From assembly GCF_007993935.1 (NCBI RefSeq), contig NZ_VITY01000009.1:62001-126000 (forward strand): a DNA stretch of 64,000 nt, in the 5' to 3' direction. The position numbers were made by a program, and so were the translations under genes. The stretch is from Bradyrhizobium macuxiense. GTDB taxonomy: Bacteria; Pseudomonadota; Alphaproteobacteria; Rhizobiales; Xanthobacteraceae. The number at the start of each line of letters is the position of its first letter. Positions within the stretch are counted from its first letter, which is position 1. Shown one piece after another: positions 43,539 to 53,500 of this stretch. The notes below the pieces were generated by a model. The model was not told the DNA's origin. It worked only from the letters and a program-made list of their open reading frames with translations, and did no database searches.

Positions 43539-43946
43539 ATGAGCAAGCCGGGCCTCGACAAGTGGTACGCCTACATGAAGTCCCACGACACCGCCGCTTT
43601 GTGGGATCTGCTGCATCCCGATGCGGTGTTCGAAAGTCCGGTCGTGCACACGCCGCAGCGCGGCCGCGACATCACCTTCAAATATCTGACCAGCGCCGCC
43701 AAGGTGCTCGGCGGTCCGACCTTCAAATATCTCGGCGAGTGGCGGAGCGACACCGGCGCGGTGCTCGAATTCGAGAACGAGATCGACGGCATCAAGCTCA
43801 ACGGCGTCGACATCATCACGTTCGACGCTGACGGCCGGATCACGCATTTCAAGGTGATGGTGCGTCCGCTCAAGGCGATCAACCTGCTGCATCGGATGAT
43901 GGGCGAGGAGTTGATGAAGCAGAGCGGCGCAACGTCGCAATCGTAA
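43539..43946 (+). CDS. NTF2-like/SnoaL-fold protein
   Basis: A 135-residue NTF2-like fold protein (AALWDLLHPDAVFESPVVHTPQ, ITFKYLTSAAKVLGG, GVDIITFDADGRITHFKVMVRPL). Such proteins include small isomerases and dehydratases, but many have no proven activity. The ATG at 43539 has GCAGGAG nine bases upstream. It is the likely target of the divergent PadR regulator. Confidence 0.85.
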   Translation: MSKPGLDKWYAYMKSHDTAALWDLLHPDAVFESPVVHTPQRGRDITFKYLTSAAKVLGGPTFKYLGEWRSDTGAVLEFENEIDGIKLNGVDIITFDADGRITHFKVMVRPLKAINLLHRMMGEELMKQSGATSQS

Positions 43947-43947
43947 G

Positions 43948-44046
43948 CATGATCCGGAAAAGTGCGCAGCGGTTTTCCGAAAAGATCATGCGCAAACAAG
44001 GACCTAAAGCGCAATGACGATTCAACCTCATCGCATCGCGCTTTAG
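43948..44046. repeat. Dispersed repeat, family F (copy 2)
   Basis: GCATGATCCGGAAAAGTGCG and GGTTTTCCGAAAAGATCATG form an imperfect hairpin and are followed by an AAAGCGCAATGA...CATCGCGCTTTA arm. It lies between the NTF2-like and acyl-CoA dehydrogenase genes. Confidence 0.7.
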
Positions 44047-44163
44047 TCTCGCTAGCACCTGCCGCGGACCTCCGGAAGCGGATAAGGTCCGCTCCAACAA
44101 ACCCAAGGACACGCTGCGCAGCATAGGTCGCACATGCGGCCGCGAGCCAGCCGGGAGATCAGC

Positions 44164-45951
44164 ATGCCGACCTACAAAGCCCCCGTCGAAGACGTCAGCT
44201 TCCTGCTCAATGACGTTTTCCAGATCGACCGCTACGGCAATCTTCCTGGCTTCACCGATGCGTCGGCCGATGTGCGCGAGGCGATCCTCGGCGAGGCCGC
44301 CAAGCTCAGCGAGGAAGTGCTGCAGCCGCTCAATCGCACCGGCGATCTCGAAGGCTGCAAGCGCAATGACGACGGCAGCGTCACCACGCCGAAGGGCTTC
44401 AAGGACGCGTTCAAGCAGGTCGCCGAAGGCGGCTGGCTCGGCCTCTCGGCGCCGACCGAGTTCGGCGGCCAGGGCCTGCCGGTAACGCTGTCGCAGGCGG
44501 TCAACGAATTCCAGATCTCCGCCAACATGGCGTTCTCAATGTATGGCGGTCTGACCATGGGCGCGACCGCGGCGCTCTTGGTGCACGGCACCCCCGAGCA
44601 GAAGAAGACCTACGTGCCGAAGATGGTCGCCGGCGAATGGACCGGCACCATGAACCTGACCGAGCCGCAATGCGGCACCGATCTCGGCCTGCTTCGCACC
44701 AAGGCCGTGCGCCAGTCGGACGGCAGCTTCAAGATCACGGGCACCAAGATATTCATCTCCGCCGGCGAGCACGATCTCGCCGAGAACATCATCCATCTCG
44801 TGCTGGCGCGCATCGAAGGCGCGCCGGCCGGCATCAAGGGCGTCTCGCTGTTCGTCGTGCCGAAGGTGCTGGTCAACGCCGACGGCTCGCTCGGTCAGCG
44901 CAACGGCGTCACTTGCGGCTCGATCGAGCACAAGATGGGCATCCACGGCAATTCCACCTGTGTGATGAACTACGACAACGCCACCGGCTGGCTGATCGGC
45001 GAAGAGAACAAGGGCATGCAGGGCATGTTCGTGATGATGAACGAGGCCCGCCTCGGCGTCGCCGTGCAGGGCCTCGCGCAGTCCGAGGTCGCCTATCAGA
45101 ACGCGGTCGCCTATGCGCGCGAACGTCTGCAGGGCCGCTCCCTGACCGGCGTCAAGGAGGCTGACAAGCCGGCCGATCCGATCATCGTGCATCCCGACGT
45201 GCGCCGCACGCTGCTCACCATCCGCGCCTTCAACGAGGCGGCGCGCGCCATGGTGGTGTGGACCGCGCTGAAGAGCGACGTCGCACACCGTTCCAACGAT
45301 CCGAAAGACCGCCAGGTCGCGGATGATCACATGGGCCTGATGACGCCGGTGCTGAAGGGCGTCCTGACCGACACCGGGTTCGCCAACACGGTCTCGGCGC
45401 AGCAGATGTTTGGTGGCCACGGCTACATCGCCGAGCACGGCATGGAGCAGTTCGTGCGCGATGCGCGCATCGCGATGATCTATGAGGGCGCCAACGGCAT
45501 CCAGGCGCTCGACCTGGTCGGCCGCAAGCTGCCGCGCGACGGCGGCCGCGCGGCGATGGCGTTCTTCGGCGAGGTCACCGCCTTCGCCAAGGAGCATGGC
45601 ACTGAGGAGGCGATGAAGCCGTTCATCACCCCGCTCTCGACTGCGCTCGGCCATCTGCAGCAGGCCACCGGCTGGCTGATGCAGAACGCGCTGACCAAGC
45701 CCGATAATGCCGGTGCCGCCGCGACCGACTACATGAAATTGTTCGGTCTCGTCGCGCTGGGCTACATGTGGGCGAAGATGGCCAAGGTGGCGCAGGACAA
45801 GGCGGCCGCCGGCACGACGCCCTATCTCAACACCAAGCTCGTGACCGGCCGCTTCTTCATGGAGAGGCTGCTGCCGGAGACCGCCGTGCATCTGGCCCGG
45901 ATCCAGACCGGCAGCGCCACCACGATGGAACTAGCCGCGGAAGCGTTCTGA
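44164..45951 (+). CDS. Acyl-CoA dehydrogenase (FadE/DmdC-like)
   Basis: A 595-residue FAD-dependent acyl-CoA dehydrogenase with the long C-terminal extension found in the DmdC/AcdB-type group. It oxidises an acyl-CoA to the 2-enoyl-CoA. Motifs are MNLTEPQCGTDLG and FISAGEHD in the FAD/substrate region, QQMFGGHGYIAEHGMEQFVRD, and the catalytic Glu segment MIYEGANGIQ. The ATG at 44164 was chosen because GGGAGA lies upstream. It leads a fatty acid beta-oxidation cluster with the thiolase and FadB/J-type genes. Confidence 0.92.
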   Translation: MPTYKAPVEDVSFLLNDVFQIDRYGNLPGFTDASADVREAILGEAAKLSEEVLQPLNRTGDLEGCKRNDDGSVTTPKGFKDAFKQVAEGGWLGLSAPTEFGGQGLPVTLSQAVNEFQISANMAFSMYGGLTMGATAALLVHGTPEQKKTYVPKMVAGEWTGTMNLTEPQCGTDLGLLRTKAVRQSDGSFKITGTKIFISAGEHDLAENIIHLVLARIEGAPAGIKGVSLFVVPKVLVNADGSLGQRNGVTCGSIEHKMGIHGNSTCVMNYDNATGWLIGEENKGMQGMFVMMNEARLGVAVQGLAQSEVAYQNAVAYARERLQGRSLTGVKEADKPADPIIVHPDVRRTLLTIRAFNEAARAMVVWTALKSDVAHRSNDPKDRQVADDHMGLMTPVLKGVLTDTGFANTVSAQQMFGGHGYIAEHGMEQFVRDARIAMIYEGANGIQALDLVGRKLPRDGGRAAMAFFGEVTAFAKEHGTEEAMKPFITPLSTALGHLQQATGWLMQNALTKPDNAGAAATDYMKLFGLVALGYMWAKMAKVAQDKAAAGTTPYLNTKLVTGRFFMERLLPETAVHLARIQTGSATTMELAAEAF

Positions 45952-46087
45952 AGCGTTTTCCAGCGAAGTGGATACGGTTCGCGTGAAGAAACCGCGTCAA
46001 ACAAGAAAGCCCTGAAAATTGCCGTCGCAGTGCTGCGGCGGCGCTTCCTTCCATATATATTATGATCCTCATATCAAGGAGGGCGTC

Positions 46088-47296
46088 ATGCCTGAGGCAT
46101 ACATCTACGATCACGTTCGTACCCCGCGCGGCCGCGGCAAGGCCGACGGCGCGCTGCACGAGGTCACCGCGCTGGCGCTCGCCACGGTGCCGCTGAAGTC
46201 GCTCAAGGAGCGCAACAATCTGCCCGAGGACTCCGTCGACGATGTCGTGCTCGGCGTGGTCGATCCGGTCGGCGAGGCCGGCTCCGACATCGCCCGCTTC
46301 GCCGCGCTGAACGCCGGCCTCGGCGAGAAGGTGCCGGGCGTGCAGATCAGCCGCTTCTGCGCCTCCGGCCTCGATGCCGTGAACTTCGCGGCCGCCCAGA
46401 TCATGGCCGGCCAGCATGAGCTCGTGATCGGCGGCGGTGCGGAATCGATGAGCCGCGTCGGCATCGGCGCCTCCGGCGGCGCCTGGCCGATGGATCCCTC
46501 CATGGCGGTGCCGGCCTATTTCATGCCGCAGGGCATCTCGGCCGATTTGATCGCGACCAAATACGGCTTCTCGCGCGATGACGTCGACGCCTATGCCGTG
46601 CAGAGCCAGCAGCGCGCGGCGAAGGCCTGGGACGAGGGCCGCTTCAACAAGTCGGTGGTGCCGGTCAAGGACGTCAACGGCCTGACCATCCTCGCCAAGG
46701 ACGAGCACATGCGTCCGACCACGACGATGCAGTCGCTGGCGCAGCTGCAGCCGTCGTTCGCAGCAATGGCGGCGATGGCCGGCTTCGACGCGGTGGCGAT
46801 CCAGTCGCACCCCGAGGTCGAGAAGGTGAACTACGTGCATCACGCCGGCAACTCCTCCGGCATCGTCGATGGCGCCGGCGCCGTACTGCTCGGCAGCAAG
46901 GACGCGGGCGCCAAGCACGGCCTCAAGCCGCGTGCAAGGATCCGTGCGTTCGCCAATATCGGCTCGGAGCCCGCGATGATGCTGACCGGCCCGGTCGACG
47001 TCACCGAGAAGCTGTTCGCGCGCTCCGGCATGAAGAAGTCGGACATCGACCTGTTCGAGCTCAACGAGGCGTTCGCCTCGGTGGTGCTGCGCTACATCCA
47101 GGCGTTCGACATCGACAATGCCAAGATCAACGTCAATGGCGGCGCGATTGCGCTCGGTCATCCGCTAGGGGCGACCGGCGCGATGATCCTCGGCACCGTG
47201 CTCGACGAGCTCGAGCGCACCAACAAGGAAACCGCGCTGGTCACGCTGTGCATCGGCGGCGGCATGGGCACCGCCACCATCATCGAGCGCGTCTGA
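46088..47296 (+). CDS. Acetyl-CoA C-acyltransferase (thiolase)
   Basis: A 402-residue thiolase. The acyl-accepting Cys lies in SRFCASGLDAVNFAA, the His/Cys pair in GGAIALGHPLGATGA and CIGGGMGTA. It cleaves 3-ketoacyl-CoA with CoA in beta-oxidation or condenses two acetyl-CoA. A near-ideal AAGGAGG lies six bases before the ATG. It precedes the FadB/J-like gene by 19 bases and follows the acyl-CoA dehydrogenase by about 135 bp of AT-rich sequence. Confidence 0.94.
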   Translation: MPEAYIYDHVRTPRGRGKADGALHEVTALALATVPLKSLKERNNLPEDSVDDVVLGVVDPVGEAGSDIARFAALNAGLGEKVPGVQISRFCASGLDAVNFAAAQIMAGQHELVIGGGAESMSRVGIGASGGAWPMDPSMAVPAYFMPQGISADLIATKYGFSRDDVDAYAVQSQQRAAKAWDEGRFNKSVVPVKDVNGLTILAKDEHMRPTTTMQSLAQLQPSFAAMAAMAGFDAVAIQSHPEVEKVNYVHHAGNSSGIVDGAGAVLLGSKDAGAKHGLKPRARIRAFANIGSEPAMMLTGPVDVTEKLFARSGMKKSDIDLFELNEAFASVVLRYIQAFDIDNAKINVNGGAIALGHPLGATGAMILGTVLDELERTNKETALVTLCIGGGMGTATIIERV

Positions 47297-47315
47297 GGCG
47301 AGGGGAGCGAGCAAC

Positions 47316-49529
47316 ATGGCTTACAAGAATTTCAAGTTCGACGTCGACGCCGACGGCATTGCACTCGTCACCTGGGACATCCCCGGCCGCTCGATGAACG
47401 TGTTCGACGAGGTCTCCACGCAAGAGATCGGCGAGATCATCAAGCAGACCACCAGCGATGCCGCGATCAAGGGCGTCGTGATCACCTCGGCGAAGGAGGC
47501 GTTCTGCGCCGGCGCCGACCTCTCGATGCTCGAGGGCATGAACCGCAGCTACGCACAGCTCTTCAAGGAGAAGGGCGAGGAAGTGGCGAACCAGATGCTG
47601 TTCGAGCAGAGCCGCCAGATGTCGCTGTCGTTCCGCGCGATCGAGACCTCGGGCAAGCCGTGGGTCGCGGCGATCAACGGCCTCGCGCTCGGTGGCGGCT
47701 TCGAGATCACGCTGGCCTGCCACTACCGCGTCGCGGCCGAGAACCCGAAGACCCGGCTCGGTCTGCCCGAGATCAAGGTCGGCCTGTTCCCCGGCGCCGG
47801 CGGCACCCAGCGCGTGCCGCGTCTCGTGCAGCCGGCGGATGCGATGCAATTGCTGCTCAAGGGCGAGGCCGTCAATCTCACGCGTGCGAAGGCGCTCAAC
47901 CTGATTCACGCCGTGGTGCCCGCGGCCGATTTGATCAAGGCCGCCAAGGACTGGATCAAGGCTGGCGGCAAGGCCGTCGCGCCGTGGGACGAGAAGGGCT
48001 TCAAGCTGCCCGGCGGCCCCGTCTTCTCCAAGATGGGCATGCAGATGTTCCCGGCCGGTAACGCGATCTATCGCCGCGAGACCTACGACAATTATCCAGC
48101 CGCGCGCGCCATCATGAGCTGCGTTTATGAAGGCCTGCAGCTGCCGATCGACGCGGCGCTGCGCGTCGAGTCGCGTTACTTCACCAAGGTGCTGCGCTCG
48201 AAGGAAGCGGCCGCGATGATCCGCTCGCTGTTCCTGTCGATGCAGGAGCTGAACAAGGGCGCGCGCCGCCCGGCTGGCGTGCCGCCGACCAAGGTCAAGA
48301 AGCTCGCCGTGATCGGCGCCGGCTTCATGGGCGCCAGCGTCGGCTATGTGTCGGCGCAGGCCGGCATCGACGTCGTGCTGGTCGATCGCGACCAGGAAAG
48401 CGCCGACAAGGGCAAGGGCCACGCCAAGACCGTGGTCGACGGCCTGATCGCCAAGGGGCGGATGAAGCAGGAGGCGGCCGACGCCATCCTGGCGCGCATC
48501 TCGGCGACATCAGACTACAACGTGATCTCGGATTGCGACCTCGTCATCGAGGCCGTGTTCGAGGACCGCAAGGTCAAGGCCGACACCTACGCCAAGGCGC
48601 AGCCGTTGCTGAAGGGCGGCGCGATCTTCGCCTCCAACACCTCGACCCTGCCGATCAACTCGCTGGCCGAGGAGTTCAAGGACCAGGGCAAGTTCATCGG
48701 CATCCACTTCTTCTCGCCGGTCGAGAAGATGATGCTGGTCGAGATTATTCTCGGCAAGAACACCGGCGACGTCGCGCTGGCGACCGCGCTCGACTATGTC
48801 CGCACAATCGGCAAGACGCCGATTGTGGTGAACGATAGCCGCGGCTTCTTCGCCAACCGCTGCGTGATGCGCTACATCTCCGAGGGCAACGAGATGCTGC
48901 TCGAAGGCGTGCCGCCGGCGATGATCGAGAACACCGCCAAGATGGCCGGCATGCCGGTCGGGCCGCTGTCGCTGCAGGACGAGGTTGCGCTCGATCTCGG
49001 CCTCAAGATCACCAAGGCGACCGAGGCCGATCTCGGTCCCAACGCGATCGACCAGGCGCAGAAGAAGCTGATGGTCGAGATGGTCGAGAACCAGGGCCGC
49101 TACGGCCGCAAGAACGGCAAGGGCTTCTACGACTATCCCGAGAAGGGCAAGGGTCAGAAGAGCCTGTGGCCGGGGCTGGCCAATCTGCAACCGAAGCAGC
49201 TCGATCCCGATACGCTCAGCGTCGAGGAACTGAAGCAGCGCTTCCTGGTGGTGCAGGCGGTGGAAGCCGCACGCACCGTCGAGGATCACGTCATCACCGA
49301 CGTGCGCGAGGCGGATGTCGGCTCGATCCTCGGCTTCGGTTTCGCGCCGTTCACCGGCGGTGCGCTGTCCTACATCGACTTCATGGGCACCAAGAACTTC
49401 GTCGCACTCTGCCACGCCTTCGAGAAGAAGTACGGCTCGCGCTTCACGCCGCCGAAACTGCTCGAGGAGATGGCGGCCAAGGGCGAGACCTTCTATGGCC
49501 GCTTCCCGCCGAAGAAGCAGGCGGCGTAA
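47316..49529 (+). CDS. FadB/FadJ-type bifunctional enoyl-CoA hydratase / 3-hydroxyacyl-CoA dehydrogenase
   Basis: A 737-residue multifunctional beta-oxidation enzyme. The N-terminal crotonase domain has AFCAGADLSML and NGLALGGGFEITLACHYR, with the catalytic Glu in GLPEIKVGLFPGAGGTQR. The NAD-binding domain starts near 330 (VIGAGFMGASVGYVSAQAG), followed by SNTSTLPI, IGIHFFSPVEKM and the C-terminal 3HCDH domain. Together with the thiolase and dehydrogenase it completes a beta-oxidation set. There is a strong gene order and only a 19-base gap to the thiolase. Confidence 0.95.
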   Translation: MAYKNFKFDVDADGIALVTWDIPGRSMNVFDEVSTQEIGEIIKQTTSDAAIKGVVITSAKEAFCAGADLSMLEGMNRSYAQLFKEKGEEVANQMLFEQSRQMSLSFRAIETSGKPWVAAINGLALGGGFEITLACHYRVAAENPKTRLGLPEIKVGLFPGAGGTQRVPRLVQPADAMQLLLKGEAVNLTRAKALNLIHAVVPAADLIKAAKDWIKAGGKAVAPWDEKGFKLPGGPVFSKMGMQMFPAGNAIYRRETYDNYPAARAIMSCVYEGLQLPIDAALRVESRYFTKVLRSKEAAAMIRSLFLSMQELNKGARRPAGVPPTKVKKLAVIGAGFMGASVGYVSAQAGIDVVLVDRDQESADKGKGHAKTVVDGLIAKGRMKQEAADAILARISATSDYNVISDCDLVIEAVFEDRKVKADTYAKAQPLLKGGAIFASNTSTLPINSLAEEFKDQGKFIGIHFFSPVEKMMLVEIILGKNTGDVALATALDYVRTIGKTPIVVNDSRGFFANRCVMRYISEGNEMLLEGVPPAMIENTAKMAGMPVGPLSLQDEVALDLGLKITKATEADLGPNAIDQAQKKLMVEMVENQGRYGRKNGKGFYDYPEKGKGQKSLWPGLANLQPKQLDPDTLSVEELKQRFLVVQAVEAARTVEDHVITDVREADVGSILGFGFAPFTGGALSYIDFMGTKNFVALCHAFEKKYGSRFTPPKLLEEMAAKGETFYGRFPPKKQAA

Positions 49530-49724
49530 GCGCCGTCTCTCTCCGGGACACATCGCACAGGATCAAGCCGGTCATCGATCCGACTTGATCCTGTTGCGTG
49601 ACGGTCATGGCGGTCAAAGTCCCGCCACGCTTGTTCCCAACTGGCACCATGCTGCTGGCATCACTCTTGCTGGTTGATCGTCTGGAAGATCAGCAAGGCG
49701 ACGATCAGGCTGGGGTGTCGTGCA

Positions 49725-49922
49725 ATGCGTGTTGTGCTCAAGGATGGGGCTGCCGAAACTGCGGGCAAGCGTTCCTTCTCGCTCTCATCGTCGCGACGCC
49801 TGAATCCGCTGCGCTTGCGCGGCAAGGGGCCTTCCTGGACCGGCCTTGCGCTACTCGTTCTGGCCGTGGATCTTGTGCTCGCGGCCGCGGCGTGGAACGC
49901 CGTCGATTTCTTCCGCCATTGA
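49725..49922 (+). CDS. Hypothetical small membrane protein
   Basis: A 65-residue frame with one hydrophobic C-terminal segment (GLALLVLAVDLVLAAAAW). No family is recognised. It overlaps tail-to-tail with the small membrane protein on the other strand (49851-50156), so one of the two frames could be spurious. The ATG at 49725 was chosen because earlier in-frame starts lack support. Confidence 0.4.
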   Translation: MRVVLKDGAAETAGKRSFSLSSSRRLNPLRLRGKGPSWTGLALLVLAVDLVLAAAAWNAVDFFRH

Positions 49923-50156
49923 GTCATTGTCCGGCGACAGCAAAGCGCCGACGAGATAGGCGATCTGGTTGAATGCGAGGCAGGCGACGACGATCGGGGC
50001 GCCGGTGGCAAATGCATAGCCATCGGACTGGAGCACGATTGCCGCGAGCACCGCGATCAGCGGCGACACCAGCATCAATGTCCAAACCCGAAAGTACAAA
50101 CTGGTTGCCAGCCCGACGAGCGTGCTGGTCAATAAAAGCGTGGAGACGATCGTCAC
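49851..50156 (-). CDS. Small multi-span membrane protein of unknown function
   Basis: A 101-residue protein with three hydrophobic segments (TLLLTSTLVGLATSLYF, WTLMLVSPLIAVLAAIVL and PIVVACLAFNQIAYLVGALL) and a charged C-terminus. The well-formed membrane spans make it more credible than its antisense partner. It lies downstream of and in the same direction as the type I secretion genes, separated by about 170 bp, but a link to them is not shown. Confidence 0.55.
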   Translation of the reverse strand: MTIVSTLLLTSTLVGLATSLYFRVWTLMLVSPLIAVLAAIVLQSDGYAFATGAPIVVACLAFNQIAYLVGALLSPDNDSMAEEIDGVPRRGREHKIHGQNE

Positions 50157-50326
50157 ATTTTCAGACCAGTTGGAGCGGAGGGCGCGCCGCAGGTCATAGT
50201 CGGTCAGTTGGATCGCACGAACAATGACGGCAAAGCCCTCAGCCGAAAGTACGCCGACTTAGTCTTAACCGGTAGAATGCGGATTAAATTTGATTTGTTC
50301 CACCGCGCGTCGAAAGTTTGCACCGC

Positions 50327-51619
50327 TCATTTCTCCCTGAAGGCGCGGTGCACCTGATCCGCCAGCGGCTTCATCAGATAAGACAGCACCGTCCGCTCGC
50401 TGGTCGGGATGAACACCTCGACCGGCATGCCCGGCAGCAGATGTGCGGTCGCGAGCTTGTTCAGCTCCGGCGCTGGAATCGCAATGCGGACAAGGAAATA
50501 GGTCGGCGCCGTCTTGTCGTCGCGTGACACGTCCGCGCCGATCCGGCTGACCTCGCCCTCGATCTCCGGCGTGGTGCGCTGGTTGAAACTGGTGAAGCGC
50601 AGGACTGCCGATGCGCCGAGCTTGACCTGATCGATATCCTGCGGCGCAACATGGGTCTCCACGATCAGATTGTCCTGATCGGGCACGATGGTCATGATGG
50701 TCTCGCCGGCCGCGATCACGCCGCCCTGGGTGTGGATGATGAGATCGTGCACGACGCCGGTCTGCGGCGCGCGGATCTCGAGCTTCTCGGTCTGATCCTT
50801 GGCGGTGACCTGCTTCTCGATCGCATCGGCATATTTGGCTCTGACATCGGCGAGCTCCTTGGCGACGCCAGAGCGAAAATCCTGATCGACCTGCAGGATC
50901 TTGAGCTCGGTCTCCGAGATCTTGCCCTTGGCCTGCGCGATCGACGCGGTGAGCTGGCCGCGCTCGCCGAGCAGCCGCGCGGAATCGCGCTGCAGCGTGG
51001 AGAGCCGCGACAGCGAGACCAGGCGTTGCTCCCAGAGCTGCTGCACGCCGGTCAATTCGTTGGCGATCAAATCGGCTTCCTGCTTCTTGGCGCTCAACTG
51101 ATCCTGCATGCCGCCGATTTGCTCCTTGAGCTGCGCGATCTGCTCGTGCAACTGTTGCTTCTGCCCGTCATTGGCGTCCTTGCGCAGCTGGAAGAAGCGG
51201 CGCTCGCCCGAGACGACGGCCTGCGCCGCCGGATCGCTGAGCGAGGCCACGCTGTCGGGAAACGCGATCTCGGCGTCGCCGTCACGCTCGGCCTGCAGCC
51301 GCGCGCGGCGCGCCTCGAGCTCCCACAGGCTCTTGGTCACGGCGGTGAGGTTGGCCTGCGCCACCGTCTCGTCCATCAGGATCAACAGATCGTCCTTGGC
51401 GACGCGGGCGCCGTCCTCGACCAAGAGCTTCTTGGCGACACCGCCGGAGGGGTGCTGCACCTTCTTGACGCTGGATTCGACCACCAGCGATCCCTGCGAG
51501 ATGATCGCGCCCGACATCTTGGTGGCCGCACCCATGATGCCGATGCTGGCGACGAGGAACGCCGCGGCCATCGCGACCGCCAGGATATGATGATGGACCG
51601 ATTGCCGGGCGCTAGGCAT
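50327..51619 (-). CDS. HlyD/PrsE-type membrane fusion protein of a type I secretion system
   Basis: A 430-residue periplasmic adaptor. It has a single N-terminal anchor (ILAVAMAAAFLVASIGIMGA), a lipoyl-like hairpin half (GSLVVESSVKKVQHPSGGV), a long coiled coil (about 110-285), the second lipoyl half (LEIRAPQTGVVHDLIIHTQGG) and a C-terminal beta domain (HLLPGMPVEVFIPTSERT). It joins the inner-membrane ABC exporter to an outer-membrane TolC channel. It overlaps the ABC gene by eight bases. No TolC-like gene is in the window. Confidence 0.93.
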   Translation of the reverse strand: MPSARQSVHHHILAVAMAAAFLVASIGIMGAATKMSGAIISQGSLVVESSVKKVQHPSGGVAKKLLVEDGARVAKDDLLILMDETVAQANLTAVTKSLWELEARRARLQAERDGDAEIAFPDSVASLSDPAAQAVVSGERRFFQLRKDANDGQKQQLHEQIAQLKEQIGGMQDQLSAKKQEADLIANELTGVQQLWEQRLVSLSRLSTLQRDSARLLGERGQLTASIAQAKGKISETELKILQVDQDFRSGVAKELADVRAKYADAIEKQVTAKDQTEKLEIRAPQTGVVHDLIIHTQGGVIAAGETIMTIVPDQDNLIVETHVAPQDIDQVKLGASAVLRFTSFNQRTTPEIEGEVSRIGADVSRDDKTAPTYFLVRIAIPAPELNKLATAHLLPGMPVEVFIPTSERTVLSYLMKPLADQVHRAFREK

Positions 51620-53444
51620 TTTGCCGGGGCTCCACGTCCTTCTTCCGCTTGCGGCGCGCCGGGGCTGGTGCCGGCTCCGCCGCTGTGGCCGGTGTCGGCT
51701 GCGGCGCCTTCGGCACCAACAAGGGCAGCACCGCCGCCGTGGTGCCGAACGCCTGCATGCGTCCTTCGTTCAGCACCAGCATGTGGTCGACCGCCTGCAG
51801 CACCGCCGGCCGGTGTGCGATCACGACCACGATGCCGCCGCGGGCGCGGACCCGGGCGATGGCGTGGATCAGGGCGCGCTCGCCTTCGGAATCCAGATTC
51901 GAGTTCGGCTCGTCGAGCACCACCAGGAACGGATCGCCATAGAGCGCGCGGGCCAGCGCAATGCGCTGCCGCTGGCCGCCCGACAGCATCAGGCCGCCGT
52001 CGCCGACCTCGGTCTCGTAGCCGTCGGGCAGCCGGAGGATCAACTCGTGCACGCCGGCCTCGCGCGCGGCGGCGAGCAATTTGATGGCGTCCGGGCTAGC
52101 TGCGAAGCGAGAGATGTTCTCGGCCACGGTACCGCGGAACAATGCGACGTCCTGCGGCAGGTAGCCGATCGACGGGCCCAACGCGCGCGGATCCCGTTGC
52201 GCCAGCGTCGCGCCGTCGATCCGGATCACGCCGCGCACCGGCGCGCCGATGCCGACCAGCGCGCGCGCCAAGGTCGATTTGCCGGAGCCGCTGGGGCCGA
52301 CCACCGCGACCGCGTTGCCGGCGCGCAGCGCAAAGCTGACCTCGTGCAGCACCACGGCGTCGGTGGCCGGTGCGGTCAGGCTGATCGAGGTGACGCGAAC
52401 CTCGTTCTTTGGCGCCGGCAGTGGCGTGAACGCCGACCGCGACGGCACCGCCGTCAGGGCTTCGGCAAGCCGGCCGACGCTGGCGCGGACCGCGATGAAG
52501 CTGCGCCAATTGGCGATCGCAAGCTCGATCGGCGCCAGCGCGCGGATCGAGAGAATGGTCGCGGCCAGCATCACCCCGGCGGTCGCCTGCTGGTTGATCA
52601 CGAGCCAGGCGCCGAGCGCCAGCACGCCGGATTGCAGGATCATGCGCAGGAAGCGCGAGGCGCTGCCGAACGTGCCGGTCAAATCGGAGGTCACGCGCTG
52701 CGCGTTCAGATACGCCTGTGTGCGCTCCGACCACAATTCGCCCATCCGCTGCTGCATGCCGAGCGCATGCACGACCGGCGCGTGATGGAACGCGGTCTCC
52801 GCCATCTGCCGCCGCGACGAGGCGAGTGCGACCAGCGAGCGGGTCGGTGCGCGCGTGAACAACTCGGCGGCGACCGTGATCAGCGCCAGCGCGACGGCGC
52901 CGCCGGCCACCGCCAAGCCCATCAGCGGATGAAACAGCGTGCAGACGATGATGTAGAGCGGGGTCCATGGCAGGTCGAAGATCGCGACCAGGCCGCTGCC
53001 GGCGATGAAGCCCCTGACGGTGTCGAGATCGCGCATGATCTGCAGGCCGTCGCCGTTCGGCCGGCTCAGCGCGGCATGCTGCACGCTGTCGAACACCGCG
53101 CCGCGAATGGTCTCGTCGAAGATCTCGGCAATGCGCGCCAACAGCCGGCTGCGCAGCACGTCGACGCCGGCCTGCACGACGAGCAGCACCAAGGCGATCA
53201 CGAGCAGGCCGACCAGGGTTGCGATGCTGCGGCTCGGCAGCACGCGGTCGTAGGTCTGCAGCATGAAGACCGGGCCGACCAGCATCAGCAGATTGACGAG
53301 GCCGCTCGCCATCGCGACGGCGACCAGTGCGCCGCGCACGGCCGTCACCGCGTCCCGGAGTTCAACCGGCAGTGAGGAGAAACGTTTGCCCTGACCGATC
53401 ATCGCGCCCCGCGGATGTTCAAGCCTGTGATGCCCAATGGACAT
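51612..53444 (-). CDS. PrtD-type type I secretion ABC transporter (permease-ATPase fusion)
   Basis: A 610-residue exporter. Six transmembrane helices cover about 40-300, followed by an ATPase domain with Walker A GPSGSGKST, signature LSGGQRQR and Walker B FLVVLDEPNS. There is no C39 peptidase domain, so it should export substrates with an uncleaved C-terminal signal, as PrtD and PrsD do. The start at ATG 53444 was kept; ATG 53402 (MIGQGKR) is an alternative. It lies 56 bases downstream of the proposed substrate gene. Confidence 0.93.
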   Translation of the reverse strand: MSIGHHRLEHPRGAMIGQGKRFSSLPVELRDAVTAVRGALVAVAMASGLVNLLMLVGPVFMLQTYDRVLPSRSIATLVGLLVIALVLLVVQAGVDVLRSRLLARIAEIFDETIRGAVFDSVQHAALSRPNGDGLQIMRDLDTVRGFIAGSGLVAIFDLPWTPLYIIVCTLFHPLMGLAVAGGAVALALITVAAELFTRAPTRSLVALASSRRQMAETAFHHAPVVHALGMQQRMGELWSERTQAYLNAQRVTSDLTGTFGSASRFLRMILQSGVLALGAWLVINQQATAGVMLAATILSIRALAPIELAIANWRSFIAVRASVGRLAEALTAVPSRSAFTPLPAPKNEVRVTSISLTAPATDAVVLHEVSFALRAGNAVAVVGPSGSGKSTLARALVGIGAPVRGVIRIDGATLAQRDPRALGPSIGYLPQDVALFRGTVAENISRFAASPDAIKLLAAAREAGVHELILRLPDGYETEVGDGGLMLSGGQRQRIALARALYGDPFLVVLDEPNSNLDSEGERALIHAIARVRARGGIVVVIAHRPAVLQAVDHMLVLNEGRMQAFGTTAAVLPLLVPKAPQPTPATAAEPAPAPARRKRKKDVEPRQNA

Positions 53445-53500
53445 AGAGAGGGATGTGCGGAAGCGCGGCGATCCCGCGCTTCCGCCGATTGGCGGCAGTT

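Noticed and set aside
51621..53375. A 584-codon frame opposite the ABC exporter
   Set aside because: Antisense shadow of a well-supported gene with all ABC motifs; the shadow has no domain features.
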